54,557 bases of DNA from Pirellulales bacterium (GCA_036490175.1 DASXEJ010000215.1:1-54557), one strand, 5' to 3'; positions 38,469 to 48,267 are shown, counted from the stretch's first letter. Numbers and translations are program-made. Notes: generated by a model not told the origin, from the letters alone.

Positions 38469-39302
38469 GTGGACCCAGTTCAGAAGGCACTTTGGTTCGT
38501 CGAAAGTCACTCCAGGGAATCCCTCGCGCTGGAAGACATTGCCAGGGCTTGCCACGTGTCAACGTTCCATCTAACCCGCGCCTTTGCGGCCACGATGGAC
38601 TTGTCCTTGATGAAGTATGTCCGGGCTCGCCGCTTGAGTGAGGCGGCGCGCCAACTCGCTGGCGGGGCCCGCGACATTCTCGGCATTGGTCTCGACGCGG
38701 GATATAACTCGCACGAGGCATTCACTCGGGCGTTCCGCGATCAATTTCTCCTCACACCCGAGCAAGTGCGTGCCCGGGGAGGTTTTGACAAAACTCATTT
38801 CGTCGAGGCCATCGCCATGACTTCATCACCGTCGATCGATCTTGCGCCACCCCGTTTCGAGACCTTGGAGGCGACAATATTTGCCGGCCTTGTGGAGCGT
38901 TATGGTTGCCAATCGCCCGCTGGAATTCCAGCTCAATGGCAACGGTTTACCCCTTTTCTCGGGAGCATTCCCCATCAGGTTGCCGCCGCGACGTACGGCG
39001 TGATCTACAACTTCGACGCGGATGGCAACTTTGACTACCTGTGTGGAGTGGAAATCGCCACGGTATCGAACCTGCCCAGCGGTCTGACAAGCATACGAGT
39101 GCCGGGACGGAAATATGCGGTCTTTGCGCACCATGGCCATATCGCCAGCATTCGTGCGGTCTGCTCCACGATCTGGAAGCATTGGTTTCCGGGATCTGGA
39201 TGTCAGGCCGTCGAGGCCCCGACTCTGGAACGTTATGGCTCGGAGTTCAATCCCCTTACCGGACTCGGTGGATTCGAAATTTGGATTCCGGTAGAAGGCT
39301 GA
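38469..39302 (+). CDS. AraC-family regulator with GyrI-like effector-binding domain
   Basis: A 277-residue transcription regulator. The GTG start is supported by GTGAGGAGAATCC. Residues 1-105 are an AraC/XylS DNA-binding domain with two helix-turn-helix units: ALEDIARACHVSTFHLTRAFA and ILGIGLDAGYNSHEAFTRAFRDQF, ending LLTPEQVR. From about 120 a GyrI-like (SHAX-type) effector domain begins (FETLEATIFAGLVERYG) and runs to the C-terminus (GFEIWIPVEG). The order matches the Rob/SoxS-like regulators of multidrug response, which sense small hydrophobic compounds. The target genes are unknown; the nearest downstream gene is a DUF1553 protein about 300 bp away. Confidence 0.93.
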   Translation: MDPVQKALWFVESHSRESLALEDIARACHVSTFHLTRAFAATMDLSLMKYVRARRLSEAARQLAGGARDILGIGLDAGYNSHEAFTRAFRDQFLLTPEQVRARGGFDKTHFVEAIAMTSSPSIDLAPPRFETLEATIFAGLVERYGCQSPAGIPAQWQRFTPFLGSIPHQVAAATYGVIYNFDADGNFDYLCGVEIATVSNLPSGLTSIRVPGRKYAVFAHHGHIASIRAVCSTIWKHWFPGSGCQAVEAPTLERYGSEFNPLTGLGGFEIWIPVEG

Positions 39303-39606
39303 CCTGCCTGGAATTCTCGCGACGCGGCCGCAGCGTCGACATCAATTCCGAATTGCCTCGGCTCGCGCCCTCACCCTCTCGACTTATGGGCACCTACACC
39401 GGTCGAGTTCGACGGGTTCCGATCAGCCCAGCCACTCTACCTAGTGCCTTCTCGGATCGGTACTTAGGGCCCCCGCCGAGTATCGCCTCGGCTCCGGTTG
39501 GGGGTTGCAATTCACATCGGTGAATGTTGATAATAGGGTCTGCCTACCAGATACCCTGCCTGAGTCGAACAACCCAGCGTGCCGCCCAGCACACTACTTC
39601 CCTCCA
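39303..39606. other. Intergenic region with a hairpin before DUF1553 gene
   Basis: About 300 bp. GCCGAG at 39475-39480 and CTCGGC at 39487-39492 pair across a 6-nt loop, flanked by CCCCC and GGGGG that can extend the stem with bulges. It may be the terminator of the regulator or part of the leader of the DUF1553 transcript. No T-run follows. Confidence 0.35.
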
Positions 39607-42600
39607 ATGGGCTTTGCCATGCACCTGTGGCCGCGAATCTTTTGTATTGCGCTGTTTGCCGTCACGGCGGCGCGCGCGACCGCCAGCGAACCAAATGACA
39701 CGGTCGCGGCGCCGACCTTTGAAACCGATATTCGGCCCCTGCTTCGTGCCCATTGCTTTGACTGCCACGGTGCAACCGACGAGAAGCAAGGGGGCCTTGA
39801 TCTACGGCTCGTGCGGTTCCAGCTCGCCGGTGGCGATTCGGGACCGGCGATTAAGCCAGGTGACGCCGAGGCCAGCATGCTGGTAACGCGGATTCGCGCT
39901 GGCGAGATGCCGCCGGGCGACGCCAAGCTGACGCCGCGCGAAATCGACACCATCGCAAAATGGGTAGCGGCCGGCGCCAAAACCGCACGGGCCGAGCCAG
40001 AGTCGATCGCCCCGGGCGTGGGCATCAGCGAAGAGGAACGCTCGTGGTGGGCCTTCCAGCCAATCCATCTTCCGGCAATTCCCGAAACCCCGGATCCGCG
40101 TGTGCGAACCCCCATTGATGCGCTGCTGCGTGCCGCGATGCCCGCCGGGGTCGCCTTCTCGCCCGACGCTGATAAGCGCACCCTGATTCGACGCGCGTAC
40201 TTCGATCTTCTCGGATTGCCGCCGGCTCCTGTGGAGGTCGGTCAGTTTTTGGCCGACTCTTCGAGCGATGCATACGAAAAGCTGGTCGATCGATTGCTGG
40301 CGTCGTCGCACTATGGCGAACGCTGGGCGAGACATTGGCTCGACGCAGCCGGCTATGCCGATAGCGACGGCGCCACGACACAAGACGCAATTCGCAGCTG
40401 GGCATTCAAGTACCGTGATTATGTCATCCGCGCATTCAATGAAGACCGGCCGTTTGACCAATTTGTGCGCGAACAACTGGCCGGCGACGAAGCGACTGGG
40501 CCAATTGCCGGCGACATGTCGCCCCAGCAGATCGAGTTGCTGACCGCCACAGGTTTCTTGCGAATGGCGGCCGACGGTTCGGGCAGCGGTGATAACAGCC
40601 CTGAAGCGCGCAACCAGGTCGTCACCGACACGTTGAAGATCGTGACCAGTTCACTGCTTGGCATATCCGTGGCTTGCGCCCAATGCCACGACCATCGTTA
40701 CGATCCGATTCCACAGACCGACTACTACGCTCTGCGCGCGGTCTTCGAGCCAGCGCTCGATTGGCAAGCGTGGAAAACACCCAATGAACGTCATATCTCG
40801 CTTTACACGACCGCCCAGCGCCAAAAGGCGACCGAGATCGAGGCCGAGGCACAAACGATCGCTACCGAGCGCGCCGCAAAACAAACCGTGTACATGGCCG
40901 AGGCGCTGGAAAAGGAATTGATGAAGTTCGAAGAGCCGTTGCGCGAACAGTTGCGCACGGCCTATCAAGCGGCCGCCGACAAGCGGACCGACGCGCAAAA
41001 GAAGTTGCTCGAAACGTATCCCAGCGTCAACATTTCGCCGGGCGTGCTCTATCAATACAATCAGGCGGCGGCCGACGATCTCAAGAAATACGACGAACGC
41101 ATTGCCGCCGTCAGATCGCAAAAACCTGCAGAAGAATTCCTGCGGGCGCTTGTCGAGCCGCCCGATCACGCGCCAGAAACCAAACTGTTTTATCGCGGTG
41201 ATTATCGGCAACCCAAGCAATCAGTGGGACCCGGCGCCCTTTCGGTGTGCGGACCAGACAACCGTCCCGCCGAATTTGCCGCCAAGAGCGGCGCGCTACC
41301 TACCACGGGTCGCCGGCTGGCCTTTGCGAACTGGCTGATGGGGTCCGACAATCCACTCACCGCGCGGGTGTTAGTGAATCGTGTGTGGATGCATCATTTC
41401 GGTCACGGAATCGTGTCGACTCCGGCAGATTTTGGACGCCTGGGGACATTGCCATCCCATCCGGAACTTCTTGACTGGCTGGCCTCCACATTTCGCGAGT
41501 CGGGCTGGAGCCTGAAGCAACTGCACCGTTCGATCATGTTATCGACCGCCTACCGGCAGTCATCGCGGCGCGATCCGGCACAATCGGCCCTTGACAGCGA
41601 CAATCGTTACTATGGCCGTCAGAATGTGATTCGGCTTGATGCTGAGGCGCTACGCGATCGCGTATTGGCTGCCAGCGGAACGCTCGACAGCACACTGTTC
41701 GGCCCAGCCGTTCCGGTTAAGGAAGACGACAGTGGTCAAGTTGTGGTGGCCGACGACGCAAAGCGCCGTAGTCTGTATCTATTGCAGCGCCGCAGCCAGC
41801 CCGTGGCGTTGATGCAGGCCTTCGATGCCCCGGCGATGCAGACGAACTGCGAGTCGCGCCCGTCATCGACCGTCGCCACACAATCGTTGATGCTGATGAA
41901 CGGCGAATTCTGGCTCGGCCAGGCCGCGGCGCTGGCGGACCGTTCCCTACGAGAACCCGCTCAGAGCTTGCCAATCGACCAGCTTGCCGGATTGGCACAG
42001 AGTTGGAAGTCGGCTGCGCCGACGTGGCAATTTGGTTATGGTAGCTACGATGCGAACTCTGGACTTACGGAATCATTTACGCCGCTCGCGCACTGGACCG
42101 GCTCTAGCTGGCAGGGAGGCGCCATGCTGCCCGACGAACAAACCGGTTGGGTATTGTTGCATGCCGATGGCGGACATCCCGGCAATAACCCCGGCCACGC
42201 GGCGATTCGTCGTTGGACAGCGCCCGCCGCGGGCGTGCTGAGCCTGCGCGGAACGCTTTCCCATGGCAGTGAGAATGGCGACGGTGTTCGCGGCCGTTTG
42301 GTGTCGAGTTCCCACGGCATCGTCGGCGAGTGGCTGACGCGGCACGGCGAGGCGCCGACGATCGTCGAACGCATCACAGTGCAGGCAGGCGACACGCTCG
42401 ATTTCGTGACCGATTGTCTGCAAGAAGTCTCGTCGGATTCGTTCACTTGGCGCGCCGAATTGACGCTCGCTCAGGATGGGGGAGATGCGGTTACCTTCCG
42501 CTCGCACGAAGGATTTCATGGGCCTACCGCCAAAGCGACCAATGTCGAGATTGCCAACGTAGTGCGCGCCTGGGAACTGGCTTATTCGCGTATCCCCACG

Positions 42601-42762
42601 CGTGACGAACTACAGACCACCTGTGCCTTTCTGACGAACCAGGTCGATTACCTGCGGCTACATCTGCAGCACACTGTGGCCGGCCGATCGCCCGAGTCGC
42701 AGGCCTTTGTGAATCTTTGTCAGGCGCTGTTGAGCTCTAACGAGTTCTTATACGTCGACTAA
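39607..42762 (+). CDS. PSCyt1/DUF1549/DUF1553 protein (planctomycete cytochrome c-like), copy 1
   Basis: A 1051-residue exported protein; ATG at 39607 or 39619 precedes a signal peptide (HLWPRIFCIALFAVTAARATA), while the frame extends upstream to 39505 without support. The N-terminal cytochrome c-like PSCyt1 domain has a single heme motif CFDCH (Cys50, Cys53, His54) and a distal Met in GEMPPGD. DUF1549 follows (LIRRAYFDLLGLPP, HYGERWARHWLDAAGYAD), with a second Cys-rich CAQCHDHRYDPI, then a coiled-coil region (about 400-520) and DUF1553 (LANWLMGSDNPLTARVLVNR). An insert rich in Gly/Trp near 800-960 could bind carbohydrate. The function of this planctomycete family is not established; a redox-linked envelope role is inferred. 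It is followed 47 bp later by DUF1501. Confidence 0.9.
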   Translation: MGFAMHLWPRIFCIALFAVTAARATASEPNDTVAAPTFETDIRPLLRAHCFDCHGATDEKQGGLDLRLVRFQLAGGDSGPAIKPGDAEASMLVTRIRAGEMPPGDAKLTPREIDTIAKWVAAGAKTARAEPESIAPGVGISEEERSWWAFQPIHLPAIPETPDPRVRTPIDALLRAAMPAGVAFSPDADKRTLIRRAYFDLLGLPPAPVEVGQFLADSSSDAYEKLVDRLLASSHYGERWARHWLDAAGYADSDGATTQDAIRSWAFKYRDYVIRAFNEDRPFDQFVREQLAGDEATGPIAGDMSPQQIELLTATGFLRMAADGSGSGDNSPEARNQVVTDTLKIVTSSLLGISVACAQCHDHRYDPIPQTDYYALRAVFEPALDWQAWKTPNERHISLYTTAQRQKATEIEAEAQTIATERAAKQTVYMAEALEKELMKFEEPLREQLRTAYQAAADKRTDAQKKLLETYPSVNISPGVLYQYNQAAADDLKKYDERIAAVRSQKPAEEFLRALVEPPDHAPETKLFYRGDYRQPKQSVGPGALSVCGPDNRPAEFAAKSGALPTTGRRLAFANWLMGSDNPLTARVLVNRVWMHHFGHGIVSTPADFGRLGTLPSHPELLDWLASTFRESGWSLKQLHRSIMLSTAYRQSSRRDPAQSALDSDNRYYGRQNVIRLDAEALRDRVLAASGTLDSTLFGPAVPVKEDDSGQVVVADDAKRRSLYLLQRRSQPVALMQAFDAPAMQTNCESRPSSTVATQSLMLMNGEFWLGQAAALADRSLREPAQSLPIDQLAGLAQSWKSAAPTWQFGYGSYDANSGLTESFTPLAHWTGSSWQGGAMLPDEQTGWVLLHADGGHPGNNPGHAAIRRWTAPAAGVLSLRGTLSHGSENGDGVRGRLVSSSHGIVGEWLTRHGEAPTIVERITVQAGDTLDFVTDCLQEVSSDSFTWRAELTLAQDGGDAVTFRSHEGFHGPTAKATNVEIANVVRAWELAYSRIPTRDELQTTCAFLTNQVDYLRLHLQHTVAGRSPESQAFVNLCQALLSSNEFLYVD

Positions 42763-42809
42763 CAAAAACCCTCTCGCGCGCCAATCAAAAATGGGCGCAG
42801 CTGATTGCC

Positions 42810-44306
42810 ATGCCGAACGCGCAAAAAACGATCGAAACGATGTTGCCCGGATATTCCCGCCGCAAGTTTCTCGCTGAAAACGCGATGGGCATTGGTGCCC
42901 TGGCGTTAGCTTGGTTAACTTCGCAAGAAGCCGCGGCTGTGCCGGCCAAGCTGCCCAAGGACCCGTTGTTTTTTGACTTGAAGCCCAAGGCGCCGCACTT
43001 TGCGCCGCAGGCGAAGGCCATGATCTCGCTTTTCCAGCATGGCGGCCCATCGCATGTGGATCTGTTCGATCCCAAGCCTGAGCTAACGCGGCTCAACGGT
43101 GCCGACTATCCGGGCGAAGTGGTGTTCAGCTTCGTCAATCGGGCCAGCAAAACACTATTCGGCAGCCCTTGGAAATTCAGCAAGCGTGGTGAATGCGGCA
43201 CCGAGATTTCGGAGTTGCTGCCCAACCTGAGTGAAATCGCCGACGACGTTTGTTTGATCCGCTCGATGCATACCGGCGCCAACGGACACGAAGTTTCTAT
43301 TCGCTATTTTCATGGCGGAATCCCCGGTGTAGTCGGTCGACCGACGCTGGGCTCTTGGCTTGCCTATGGACTAGGCTGTGAAAGCCAGGAACTGCCGGCC
43401 TACCTGGTGTTGACCGATCCCGGCGGCCATCCGGTCGATGGCGTGAGCAACTGGACAAATGGCTTCATGCCGCCGTTGTTTCAAGGGACTGTTTTACGTC
43501 CCAAGGAACCGCGCATTCTGAATCTCGAAGCGCCGCCACATTTGCGCGGCGCAGTTCAGCAGCAGAATCTAGCCTTTTTGCAAGGACTGAATCGTCAACA
43601 CCTCGAACAACATCCCGGCGAGGCCGATCTCGAAGCGCGCATCGCCAGCTACGAACTGGCGGCCGCCATGCAAACGGCAGCCACCGAGGCGCTCGATATC
43701 TCGCGCGAAACCGCCGCCACCCTCAGCCTATACGGGCTCGACGATCCCGCCACACGCGAGTATGGAACGCGCTGCCTCATCGCCCGCCGGTTGGTCGAGC
43801 GTGGCGTGCGGTTTGTGCAGTTGTTTTTGGGCGGGCAGCCGTGGGACAGCCACAGCGACATCCGCAATGGCTTACCGGCCGTTTGCAAAAGAACCGACAA
43901 GCCCGCCGCGGCCCTGGTCAAAGATCTCAAGCAGCGCGGAATGCTCGATTCGACCGTTGTCCATTGGGGAGGTGAGATCGGCCGCCTGCCGGTCACCGAG
44001 AACCACGGCGATCCCACGAAATCTGGCCGGGACCATAACGGCCAGGGTTTTAGTATCTGGGTCGCTGGTGGCGGCTTTCAGCCGGGCATGACGTACGGCG
44101 AGACCGACGAGTTCGGACATCGCGCGGTCAAGAATATCGTCACGCCGAACGATTTCCAGGCGACGTTGCTGCATTTGTTCGGCCTCGACCATCAGCGATT
44201 GAGCTACTTGCACAGCGGTCGTGAGCAGCAGATCACCGCCGGACGAGAAGCTCGCGTCGTCGGCGAGATCGTCAAGGCATCGGCCGTCGCTCAGCAGCCG
44301 GTCTAA
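42810..44306 (+). CDS. DUF1501 protein with Tat signal, copy 1
   Basis: A 498-residue protein directly after DUF1553 copy 1, as is usual for this pair. The N-terminus carries a twin-arginine motif (YSRRKFLAEN) and hydrophobic stretch, so export is likely. The body has the DUF1501 alkaline-phosphatase-like/sulfatase-fold features: MISLFQHGGPSHVDLFDPKP, SWLAYGLGCESQELPAYLVL, VHWGGEIGRLPVTEN and GRDHNGQGFSIWVAGGG, where the His/Asp clusters look like metal ligands. The enzyme activity is unproven. Its 3' end converges with the LEPR-XLL/FN3 gene, and a 24-bp palindrome separates the two. Confidence 0.9.
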   Translation: MPNAQKTIETMLPGYSRRKFLAENAMGIGALALAWLTSQEAAAVPAKLPKDPLFFDLKPKAPHFAPQAKAMISLFQHGGPSHVDLFDPKPELTRLNGADYPGEVVFSFVNRASKTLFGSPWKFSKRGECGTEISELLPNLSEIADDVCLIRSMHTGANGHEVSIRYFHGGIPGVVGRPTLGSWLAYGLGCESQELPAYLVLTDPGGHPVDGVSNWTNGFMPPLFQGTVLRPKEPRILNLEAPPHLRGAVQQQNLAFLQGLNRQHLEQHPGEADLEARIASYELAAAMQTAATEALDISRETAATLSLYGLDDPATREYGTRCLIARRLVERGVRFVQLFLGGQPWDSHSDIRNGLPAVCKRTDKPAAALVKDLKQRGMLDSTVVHWGGEIGRLPVTENHGDPTKSGRDHNGQGFSIWVAGGGFQPGMTYGETDEFGHRAVKNIVTPNDFQATLLHLFGLDHQRLSYLHSGREQQITAGREARVVGEIVKASAVAQQPV

Positions 44307-44347
44307 TCGGCTCCAATCGTACTGTCGTCGAAACGAAAGTACCTTCG

Positions 44348-44371
44348 ACATCGATACGCGCGTATCGATGT
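44348..44371. terminator. 24-bp perfect palindrome between convergent genes
   Basis: The sequence 44348-44371 is a perfect inverted repeat of half-site ACATCGATACGC, capable of a 10-bp stem with a GCGC loop. It starts 42 bp past the DUF1501 stop and ends 3 bp before the FN3 gene stop. Position suggests a bidirectional terminator, but no T-run follows; a protein-binding site is an alternative. Confidence 0.5.
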
Positions 44372-44374
44372 GCG

Positions 44375-47300
44375 CTACGACGTGGTCGTCGCACTGATCC
44401 ACGGCGTCGCAGCCGAGGCATAGGCGTTGAACGCCACCAGATTAAAGTCGTACAACGTAGCCGCCATCAGTCCGCTAATCGACGCTGACGTGGTGGATGC
44501 CGGATAACTACCCACGAGCACGGGCTGTCCGCTTTCGATTTCATACAGATTAAATCCGGTAGCGCCGCTGGCGGCCGTCCAATTCAAATCGATCTGTGTC
44601 GCCGATGAGGCCGTGCCGGTAAAGCTGTCCGGAGCCGTCACGACGCCGCCGGTCGTCACGCTGATCCACTGCGTGGCGGCCGTTGCGTTGGCGTTGAAAG
44701 CCACCAAGTTGAACAAATACGCGGTAGCCGGCGAGAGTCCGCTGATCATCGCGGATGTGGTCGACGCAGAATATGTGTTAATGAGCACAGGCTGCCCGTT
44801 CTCAAGTTCATACAGATTGTATCCGGTCGCGCCGCTAGCGGCTGTCCAGTTCAAAGAGATCTGTGTTGTGGACGAGGCGGTGCCGGTGAAGCTATCTGGT
44901 GCCGTCACCGCTCCGGCAGTCGTGGCGCTGATCCATGGCGTGGCGGCCGTTGTGTTGGCGTTGAAAGCCACCAGGTTGAACACGTAGGCCGTGGCCGGCG
45001 AAAGTCCGCTGATTGTCGCCGAGTTCGCCGACGCCGAAAGCGTATTGATCAAAACCGGCTGCCCATTCTCGAGTTGGTACAAGTAATACCCCGTCGCACC
45101 ATTGGCCGCAGTCCAATTCAGATTCAGTTGCGTCGTCGAAGTCGCGGTGCCGGTGAAGCTGTCGGGCGCCGTCACACCTCCCGCAGTGGTGGCGCCAACC
45201 CAAGGTGTCGCGGCTGTCGCGTTGGCATTGAAGGCCACCAAATTGAATTGATACGTCGTGACGGGCGAAAGACCAATGATCGACGCCGAGGTCGTGCTGG
45301 AAGAATAGGTGTTGATCAGAATTGCTTGCCCATTTTCAAGTTCGTACAAATGGTAGCCTGTCGCACCGCTGGCCGGCGTCCAGTTCAAATTCAGTTGCGT
45401 CGTCGATACCGCGGCGCCGGCGAAGCTATCCGGGGCAGTCACGCCTCCCCCCGTAGTGGCGCTAACCCAGGGCGTGGCAACGGTCGCGGCGGAATTGAAG
45501 GCCACCAGATTAAACAAGTACGTCGAGGCGGGATTCAGCCCGCTGATGGATGTCGTAGTAACCGACGCGCCAAATGTGTTTATGTTAACTGGCTGTCCAT
45601 TCTCCAACTCGTAGAGCGTATATCCGGTTGCGCCGCTGGCGACCGTCCAATTCAGGCCTATTTGCGTCGACGAAATCGCGTTACTCGTAAAACTGTCGGG
45701 CGCCGTGATCCCGAGGGGAACGGTTGTGCTGATCCAGGGCGTACCGGCCGTGGCATTGGAATTGAACGCCACCAGGTTGAAGGCGTATGTCTTGCCGGGC
45801 GTCAGCCCATTGAGCGTCGCCGAAGTCACCGACGACGAATAAGTGTTAAGCAGAACCGGCTGTCCGTTTTCAAGCTCGTAGAGGCTAAGGCCGGTGCCAC
45901 CAGCCGCCGCCGTCCAATTCAAGCTGATTTGTGTCGTCGAAGTCGCCGTGGCGGTAAACCCGTCGGGCGCCGACACACCGCCGGACGTGGTTGCGCCGAT
46001 CCACGGTGTGGCCGCCACCACGGTACCGTTCGAGGCGACCAGATTGAATTGATACGCCGACGCAGGCGCAAGTCCGCTAATCGTTGCCGAGGTGGTCGAT
46101 GCGGTATAGGTATTAATCAGGACGGGCTGCCTGTTCACGAGTTCGTACAGACTGTAACTCGTGGCGCCATTGGCTGCCGTCCAGTTCAGGCTGATCTGGG
46201 TTGTCGATAATGCGGTGCCTGCAAAGCTGTCGGGCGCCGAAACGATACTGTCCGTGGTGCCGCTGATCCATGGCGTAGCCGCCGACGTGCTGTCGTTGAA
46301 GGCCACCAAGTTGAATTGGTACGTCGAGGCGGGCGAAAGGAACCCGACCGTTGCTGACGTGGTTGACGCGGGATAAGTATTGATTAGTACCGGATGCCCA
46401 TTCTCCAATTCATACAGGCTGTATCCTGTGGCGCCGCTTGAAGCGGTCCAGGTGAATCCAATTTGATTCGTCGATACGGCCGTGGCTGTTGTATCGAGCG
46501 GAACCGACACCGCGCCGGGGGTCACTCCGTAAATCCACGGTGTGGCCGCCGATGTACTGTCGTTGATGGCCACCAGGTTGAATGCGTACGTGGTGCTCGG
46601 CGAGAGTCCGCTGATCGTCGCCCAGGTGGTCGTCGGCGAATACGTGTTGAGAAGCACCGGCTGCCCATTCTCCAGTTCATACAAGCTATAACCAGTGGCG
46701 CCGGCAGATGGCGTCCAGCTCAAGCCCATCTCGGTGTTCGACATCGCGGTGGCAATGGGATACCCGGGCGCTGACACGCCTCCGGCAGTGGCCGCACCTG
46801 TCCACGGCGTCGCGGCCGAAGTACTGTTGTTAAAGGCCACCAGGTTAAACTGGTAGGCGGTGGCAGGCGAAAGCCCGCTTACCGTGGCCGACGTCGTTGT
46901 GGGAGAGTATGTATTAATCAGAACCGGTTGCCCATTTTCCAATCCGTACAGGCTGTATCCGTTGATGTTGCTAGAAGCGGTCCAGGTCAAGCCGATCTGA
47001 GTGCCCGAAATTGCACTTGCCGTCAGATCGCCAGGTGCCGCCAAGCCCCCATCGGTGGCTGCGCTAATCCACGACGTCGCGGCCGCTTCGCTATTGCTAA
47101 AGGCCACCAGGTTGAATTGGTAAGCGGTTGCCGGCGCCAGCCCGTTGATCGCGGCCGAGGTTGTCGACGACGAATAGGTATTGAGTAGAACCGGCAGGCC
47201 TTTTTCCATCTCGTACAGGCTATATCCGGTTGCGCCGCCCGATGCCGTCCACGTCAGCGAGATCTGCGTCGGCGAAACAGCGCCCCCCGTAAAGCTGCCG

Positions 47301-47545
47301 GGCGCCGACATAGCGACTAAATCGTCGCTAGTAGCTGCGCCAGGCACTACTAAACCAGACGCGCTTTGTTGCAATTGCGCGGCGGACATGCCCACGATGC
47401 CCGGCGGGTCAATCGAACCACTGGCGTTCGGAGCAGTCAGCCCGGCAGCCGAAAACATATGCCGCGGCTCGAATTCTTCGAATCTCAAGCGGCGCTTCGG
47501 ATGATGCCTGGCAGCCGCACGCTTTGACCAAAAGAGGCGTTTCAT
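44375..47545 (-). CDS. LEPR-XLL protein built of 11 fibronectin type III repeats
   Basis: A 1056-residue exported protein. The N-terminus is basic (KRLFWSKRAAARHHPKRRLRF) and carries the LEPR-XLL-like motif EFEPRHMF. After ~80 residues come 11 tandem FN3-like repeats of about 89 residues, each with the pattern LNWTAASGATGY.LYELENGQPVLINTY.AS..SA.ISGL.PAT.Y.FNLVAFN...AATPWI. The protein stops directly after the last repeat; there is no PEP-CTERM or dockerin visible. FN3 arrays in planctomycete surface proteins probably serve adhesion or spacing. It is convergent with DUF1501 copy 1 and divergent from DUF1553 copy 2. The very regular repeats suggest recent amplification or conversion. Confidence 0.9.
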   Translation of the reverse strand: MKRLFWSKRAAARHHPKRRLRFEEFEPRHMFSAAGLTAPNASGSIDPPGIVGMSAAQLQQSASGLVVPGAATSDDLVAMSAPGSFTGGAVSPTQISLTWTASGGATGYSLYEMEKGLPVLLNTYSSSTTSAAINGLAPATAYQFNLVAFSNSEAAATSWISAATDGGLAAPGDLTASAISGTQIGLTWTASSNINGYSLYGLENGQPVLINTYSPTTTSATVSGLSPATAYQFNLVAFNNSTSAATPWTGAATAGGVSAPGYPIATAMSNTEMGLSWTPSAGATGYSLYELENGQPVLLNTYSPTTTWATISGLSPSTTYAFNLVAINDSTSAATPWIYGVTPGAVSVPLDTTATAVSTNQIGFTWTASSGATGYSLYELENGHPVLINTYPASTTSATVGFLSPASTYQFNLVAFNDSTSAATPWISGTTDSIVSAPDSFAGTALSTTQISLNWTAANGATSYSLYELVNRQPVLINTYTASTTSATISGLAPASAYQFNLVASNGTVVAATPWIGATTSGGVSAPDGFTATATSTTQISLNWTAAAGGTGLSLYELENGQPVLLNTYSSSVTSATLNGLTPGKTYAFNLVAFNSNATAGTPWISTTVPLGITAPDSFTSNAISSTQIGLNWTVASGATGYTLYELENGQPVNINTFGASVTTTSISGLNPASTYLFNLVAFNSAATVATPWVSATTGGGVTAPDSFAGAAVSTTQLNLNWTPASGATGYHLYELENGQAILINTYSSSTTSASIIGLSPVTTYQFNLVAFNANATAATPWVGATTAGGVTAPDSFTGTATSTTQLNLNWTAANGATGYYLYQLENGQPVLINTLSASANSATISGLSPATAYVFNLVAFNANTTAATPWISATTAGAVTAPDSFTGTASSTTQISLNWTAASGATGYNLYELENGQPVLINTYSASTTSAMISGLSPATAYLFNLVAFNANATAATQWISVTTGGVVTAPDSFTGTASSATQIDLNWTAASGATGFNLYEIESGQPVLVGSYPASTTSASISGLMAATLYDFNLVAFNAYASAATPWISATTTS
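44378..47311 (-). repeat. Tandem array of 11 FN3-coding repeats (~267 bp unit)
   Basis: The unit repeats about every 267 bp and is easy to follow by the LYELENGQPVLINTY-type segment, which appears 11 times with small changes. The three C-terminal-most repeats are especially alike. Repeats of this kind can recombine, so copy number may vary among relatives. Confidence 0.85.
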
Positions 47546-48003
47546 AGGCTCAGCGATCTATGAAGAGAATGCGTCTGGAAATCAGAAAAGGGGCCGCAAC
47601 GGCGCGCCGTCAAGGCTCGGTGTCGGCGTTGATTTTCGTAAACGATGCCGACTGAACGCAGACTAAACACGGTGCGGCATTCCTGTGATGAATCCTGCAA
47701 TGGAAATGAACAACCATCGACGTCACCGCCGTAGGCGATCGAACTGAAGAAAGTGGCGATAGAGAAGTGCTTTGAGCGGCGAGGGAATCCCTGCGTCGCC
47801 CAAAAATTGGTGGTCAGCGCACCGCCGTCCCGCTTTGAACTCTGCACCCGAAATCGCCCGATGTGTCGAGACGTCCGGCTTGACATGGCCACTGCATTCA
47901 GCAGCGCGGATGCAAGCGGTGGTTCAGTCTCGTTGGGACGTGCATTTGTCGCGGCGGCGTTGCGCGGCGCATGGAATATCATCTTCCTATCGACGAGGCA
48001 ATA

Positions 48004-48018
48004 CCGAGATGATCTCGG
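48004..48018. promoter_or_regulatory. Interrupted palindrome, possible operator
   Basis: CCGAGAT-G-ATCTCGG is a perfect 7+1+7 inverted repeat, of the size bound by dimeric regulators. It lies about 460 bp from either flanking start, which is far for a classic operator; the binding protein is unknown. Confidence 0.35.
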
Positions 48019-48036
48019 ACTGCCGCGAGTCACCGT

Positions 48037-48079
48037 AAAGGGAATGAGCACGAATCTACCCGGCCGGTGCATTCCCTTT
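48037..48079 (+). other. Hairpin, 10-bp stem with 23-nt loop
   Basis: AAAGGGAATG (48037-48046) pairs perfectly with CATTCCCTTT (48070-48079). The plus-strand transcript would end in a run of three T before GACG, and the minus-strand one likewise; it could be a terminator or an RNA structure. No flanking gene explains it. Confidence 0.45.
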
Positions 48080-48267
48080 GACGCGTTGACGTTAGAAGTG
48101 CGAACCACTATTGACATTCGCCGCGAAATGGCAATAATCACTACTTGATCAACTTAATGATCATTCGACGAATTGTTCGGGGGAGCATCTTCGCTTTTCG
48201 CAACCAAGCGTAGCTGACTGGAGCATCCGGAGGCACACGCGGTCTTCTCACAAGGAAGCAGCATGTC

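Noticed and set aside
45074..46210. Long (378-codon) plus-strand frame over the FN3 gene
   Set aside because: It is antisense to the FN3 repeat array; its own Arg-rich repetitiveness merely mirrors the repeats on the coding strand.
44378..47311. Regularly spaced repeats considered as a CRISPR array
   Set aside because: The period is about 267 bp and in-frame with protein-coding repeats, not 60-75 bp with short identical repeats.
47542..48148. Overlapping frames of ~130 and ~199 codons on opposite strands in the intergenic region
   Set aside because: Neither has a ribosome binding site or recognisable family, and the minus-strand frame overlaps the start of the FN3 gene.
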